Positions 5,066 to 7,087 of a stretch of DNA of 7,087 nucleotides are shown here, one piece after another (position 1 is the stretch's first letter; each line of letters opens with the position of its first letter). Source of the DNA: Chitinophagales bacterium (GTDB lineage Bacteria; Bacteroidota; Bacteroidia; Chitinophagales; UBA2359); assembly GCA_020629335.1 (NCBI GenBank), contig JAHDDN010000206.1, positions 1,980-9,066 on the forward strand, written 5' to 3'. A program made the translations under genes and the position numbers. The notes under the pieces were generated by a model. That model did not search any database. It was not told where the DNA came from and saw only the letters and a list, made by a program, of their open reading frames with translations.

Positions 5066-5123
5066 GCCGTAAAGATACTATTTTTCTACGCATTAAGCAA
5101 GGGGCTTTTGTCATTTGAATAGC
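4984..5123. repeat. Three-part inverted repeat with competing pairings
   Basis: GCTATTCAAATGA (4984-4996) is the exact reverse complement of TCATTTGAATAGC (5111-5123). Its first eight bases also pair with TGAATAGC at 5001-5008. The similarity extends: the reverse complement of 4984-5011 starts GGGGCTATTC and ends TCATTTGAATAGC, and 5101-5123 reads GGGGCTTTTG then the same 13 bases. The right copy overlaps the primase promoter. Confidence 0.75.
5070..5101 (-). promoter_or_regulatory. Promoter of the predicted small RNA
   Basis: On the minus strand, CTTG (5101-5098), a 20-nt spacer and TATCTTTA (5077-5070) match the Bacteroidota consensus except for the last base. Transcription would start near 5065. 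Confidence 0.55.
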
Positions 5124-5138
5124 TATTTATTAATTTAT
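5107..5138 (+). promoter_or_regulatory. Candidate promoter of the primase-helicase gene
   Basis: TTTG (5107-5110), a 20-nt spacer and TAATTTAT (5131-5138) partly fit the Bacteroidota consensus. Transcription would start near 5145, leaving a very short leader before ATG 5151. Confidence 0.4.
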
Positions 5139-5144
5139 AAATAG
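5123..5144. promoter_or_regulatory. Palindromic operator over the primase promoter
   Basis: CTATTTAT (5123-5130) and ATAAATAG (5137-5144) form a perfect 8-bp inverted repeat around TAATTT, covering the candidate -7 element. AATAGCTATT (5118-5127) is a second, overlapping palindrome. Autoregulation or binding by a replicon regulator is likely. Confidence 0.5.
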
Positions 5145-5150
5145 TATCTA

Positions 5151-7087
5151 ATGAAGAATTTTACGGTTTTAGCTGAAAAGCTAATTAAAAAAGGATTTAG
5201 TGTAATTCCCGTTAATGCAGATAAGCACCCCCACGTGCGCAAAGGGACAAAGTTAGCTCCTTACCAGACCACACCGCCCGACCTTTCCAAACTTTCCGAA
5301 CTTTTCAAATTAAAAAAACCGCATGGCATAGGGATTTATCCCAATGTCGGCAATTTTGGATTCATTGATATTGATTGCAAGAACGATCAAAACGGCACTT
5401 TGTATGCAGATTACAGAGCATTGATTGAGAAAGAAGATGCCGAACTATTAGATAAGTTATACATTGAATCGACGCCAAAAAATGGGTATCACTTTCTATT
5501 CAAATGCAAGATCAAACAGAAAAAAAGAAGTTTAGCAGCTAATGAGAATAACAGAGTATTGATTGAGCAAACGACTTACATAGTAGTTGCCCCAACTCCG
5601 AAATATGAAACTTTGCAGGGCGATATTTTCAAGCTTCCCGAACTTTCAGAACGTGAGTATAATATCTTGATTGTGTGCGCTAAAAAATTGGATAGATCAG
5701 AAAAGAAGAAAATTTCTTCTACATCTACAAAAGCAGTTACTAAGCAGAATAAGACGACTAATGAAGATAGTTATTTGATAGCTGAAAATGTAGCAGATGA
5801 TTACAATGATAGAGCGGACATAGTACAGCTATTGAGGGGCATAAACTGGACAGTTACTAAAGAAACCGCTCAAAAGATTTTCTTTTTGAGAGATGGAGAT
5901 ACGACCTCTAAACATTCAGCAAATTGGCACAAAGGGCTTAAAAAATTGTATGTACATTCTTCAAGCACAGACTATTTTGAGAAAGACGAATCTTATCCTT
6001 TATTTAATGTTTATTGTTGCATTCATCACAACGGAAATAAGCATGAAGCACTAAAGGAATTGACGGCACAAGGCTACGGAACTATTACTAAGACAATTCG
6101 CAATAAGAAAAAAAGCACTACTAAAAGAAAAGAGGAGGCGACACCTCAACAGGCGAAAGGATCAGAACCACCAGCACCAGCAGCAGCCCCAGGAACGAAA
6201 ATTGAAAAAGTCAGAACCTATATTGATAAGCTTGATTTGCGATATAATGAAATAACGCATCATGTAGAAGATAGTAATGGTAATAACATAACAGACGATG
6301 TGGTTAACGGATATTACATTGACTTAGTAAGTAGTAATGTAAAGACTTCAAAAGATTTAATCACTAATTACATTTTTTCAACTTATACTAAACGATACAA
6401 CGCTATTTCCTTATTTTTTGTGTCGATTAATGAGAAGGCAAAAAATGTAAAAGGTAACTATCATACTATTAATAAACTCTTAGACACCTTCGACATTAAA
6501 AACGAAAACCGCACTATTATTGACGGACTCATAACCAAATGGCTTGTCTCAATAGTCGCAGCAGCTCACGGCAAACCTCAACCGCTCACACTCGTTCTAA
6601 TAGGTCAACAAAATACAGGAAAGACAGAGTTTTTCAGACGTTTACTACCTCCTCAATTATCGAACTATTTTTGTATTGACTCGCTCGATAGTGGCAAGGA
6701 TAGCGACATACTAATGACTCAAATGTTACTTGTATTAGATGACGAATTTGGGGGTAAGTCCAAAAAAGAGGCAAAGCATTTTAAAAGAATATCAGATCAG
6801 AAATACTTTAATTTACGCAAACCGTATGGTAAGATTACGGAGCGAATGAAACGAATTTGTGTATTATGTGGAACATCAAACAATCACGATGTCATAAATG
6901 ACAATACAGGTAACAGACGAATAATACCAGTTGAATTGATTAGTCGTGATTTTCAAGCTTATGACACAATTAACCGCAAACGTTTATTTAGTGAACTATT
7001 AGCAATGTATAATGATGAAGGGGAAAAGAGCTATAAATTAAATCAATCAGAATTAAAGTATCTCAATGACTTATCAGACGATTATCA
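5151..7087 (+). CDS. Primase-polymerase/VirE-type helicase replication protein, 3' end outside the window
   Basis: 645 codons are open from ATG 5151 to the right edge. Residues 1-150 look like a bifunctional primase-polymerase domain: KLIKKGFSVIPVN near the start, the metal-binding pair FIDID (D73, D75), STPKNGYHFLF with H114, and a third acidic position E139 before YIVVAPTP. Residues about 225-310 fit the primase C-terminal segment seen in mobile elements (SKHSANWH, then YVHSSSTDYF, FNVYCCIHHNGNKHEALKEL, QGYG). A Lys-rich, Pro/Ala-rich linker (about 324-350) leads to the VirE/VapE superfamily 3-like helicase: Walker A GQQNTGKT at 485-492, Walker B LVLDDE at 527-532, GTSN at 574-577 and a GNRR arginine finger at 587-590. 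Such proteins prime and unwind DNA at plasmid, phage and island origins. The repeat-rich DNA upstream fits an origin. Motifs are intact, so it is probably active. Confidence 0.93.
   Translation, partial: MKNFTVLAEKLIKKGFSVIPVNADKHPHVRKGTKLAPYQTTPPDLSKLSELFKLKKPHGIGIYPNVGNFGFIDIDCKNDQNGTLYADYRALIEKEDAELLDKLYIESTPKNGYHFLFKCKIKQKKRSLAANENNRVLIEQTTYIVVAPTPKYETLQGDIFKLPELSEREYNILIVCAKKLDRSEKKKISSTSTKAVTKQNKTTNEDSYLIAENVADDYNDRADIVQLLRGINWTVTKETAQKIFFLRDGDTTSKHSANWHKGLKKLYVHSSSTDYFEKDESYPLFNVYCCIHHNGNKHEALKELTAQGYGTITKTIRNKKKSTTKRKEEATPQQAKGSEPPAPAAAPGTKIEKVRTYIDKLDLRYNEITHHVEDSNGNNITDDVVNGYYIDLVSSNVKTSKDLITNYIFSTYTKRYNAISLFFVSINEKAKNVKGNYHTINKLLDTFDIKNENRTIIDGLITKWLVSIVAAAHGKPQPLTLVLIGQQNTGKTEFFRRLLPPQLSNYFCIDSLDSGKDSDILMTQMLLVLDDEFGGKSKKEAKHFKRISDQKYFNLRKPYGKITERMKRICVLCGTSNNHDVINDNTGNRRIIPVELISRDFQAYDTINRKRLFSELLAMYNDEGEKSYKLNQSELKYLNDLSDDY

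Larger units (their letters stand above)
5073..5149. repeat. 11-bp inverted repeat linking the two divergent promoters
   Basis: AGATACTATTT (5073-5083) and AAATAGTATCT (5139-5149) are exact reverse complements. One arm overlaps the small RNA -7 element, the other ends one base before the primase ATG, so the same element faces each transcription unit in the same orientation. Confidence 0.65.
4467..5150. other. 684-bp gene-free region, candidate origin and copy-control region
   Basis: No ORF of useful size is open on either strand. The longest start-to-stop frame that I noticed just after 4466 is 17 codons (4486-4539). The region is AT-rich and dense in inverted repeats, especially after 4790, and lies directly upstream of the replication gene, where plasmid origins and copy-number controls are often found. 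The first part (4467-4790) holds only a GAGGAGGC (4538), an imperfect AGCCCCACA/TGTGGGGGCT pair (4500, 4638), a 13-nt tandem repeat and T-runs. Origin function is inferred from position and structure. Confidence 0.5.

Overview
The window looks like the backbone of a Bacteroidota (Cytophaga/Flavobacterium-like) mobile replicon, most likely a plasmid or plasmid-like phage or integrative element. Three things point there. The DNA is AT-rich and none of the starts has a convincing Shine-Dalgarno sequence. Several promoters fit the Bacteroidota form, TTTG or TTG about 20 nt upstream of TAnnTTTG. Two recognisable modules are present: a ParA/small-basic-protein partition pair and a primase-polymerase/helicase replication protein. 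There are no ribosomal, tRNA or housekeeping genes, and no transposase, integrase or CRISPR array was seen.

Layout, left to right. (1) 1-726 is the 3' part of an unrecognised helical protein. It is followed by 818-1411, a small basic protein with an N-terminal helix-turn-helix, and a strong rho-independent terminator at 1443-1480. (2) On the minus strand, parA (2540-1944) and a likely ribbon-helix-helix partner (1944-1615) overlap by one base in a TAATG. (3) Upstream of parA is a promoter/iteron region with TTGTTTA heptads (2618-2681), overlapping a good rightward promoter. (4) The rightward transcript carries a hairpin, a 32-codon proline-rich small ORF (2755-2853), a 121-aa single-span basic membrane protein (2903-3268), an intrinsic terminator (3283-3316), and a 378-aa four-span membrane protein with a coiled coil (3330-4466). 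Neither membrane protein is recognised. (5) 4467-5150 is a 684-bp gene-free region full of inverted repeats, with a predicted minus-strand small RNA of about 120 nt (promoter 5101-5070, terminator 4971-4944). It is the best candidate for the replication origin and copy-control region. (6) 5151 to the right edge is the primase-polymerase/VirE-type helicase gene, still open at the edge.

How it may work together (inference). The primase-helicase would start replication from the structured region just upstream, under control of a palindromic operator and perhaps the small RNA. ParA and its partner would segregate the replicon by binding the heptad array, which would also repress both parA and the membrane-protein transcript. 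The membrane proteins could serve surface, transfer or exclusion functions, but nothing in the sequence decides this.

The most unusual signal is a DNA-level repeat. The heptamer GAGGAGG occurs 16 times on both strands, and a composite GCCACCA-spacer-CCTCC motif recurs across intergenic, terminator and coding DNA in different reading frames.
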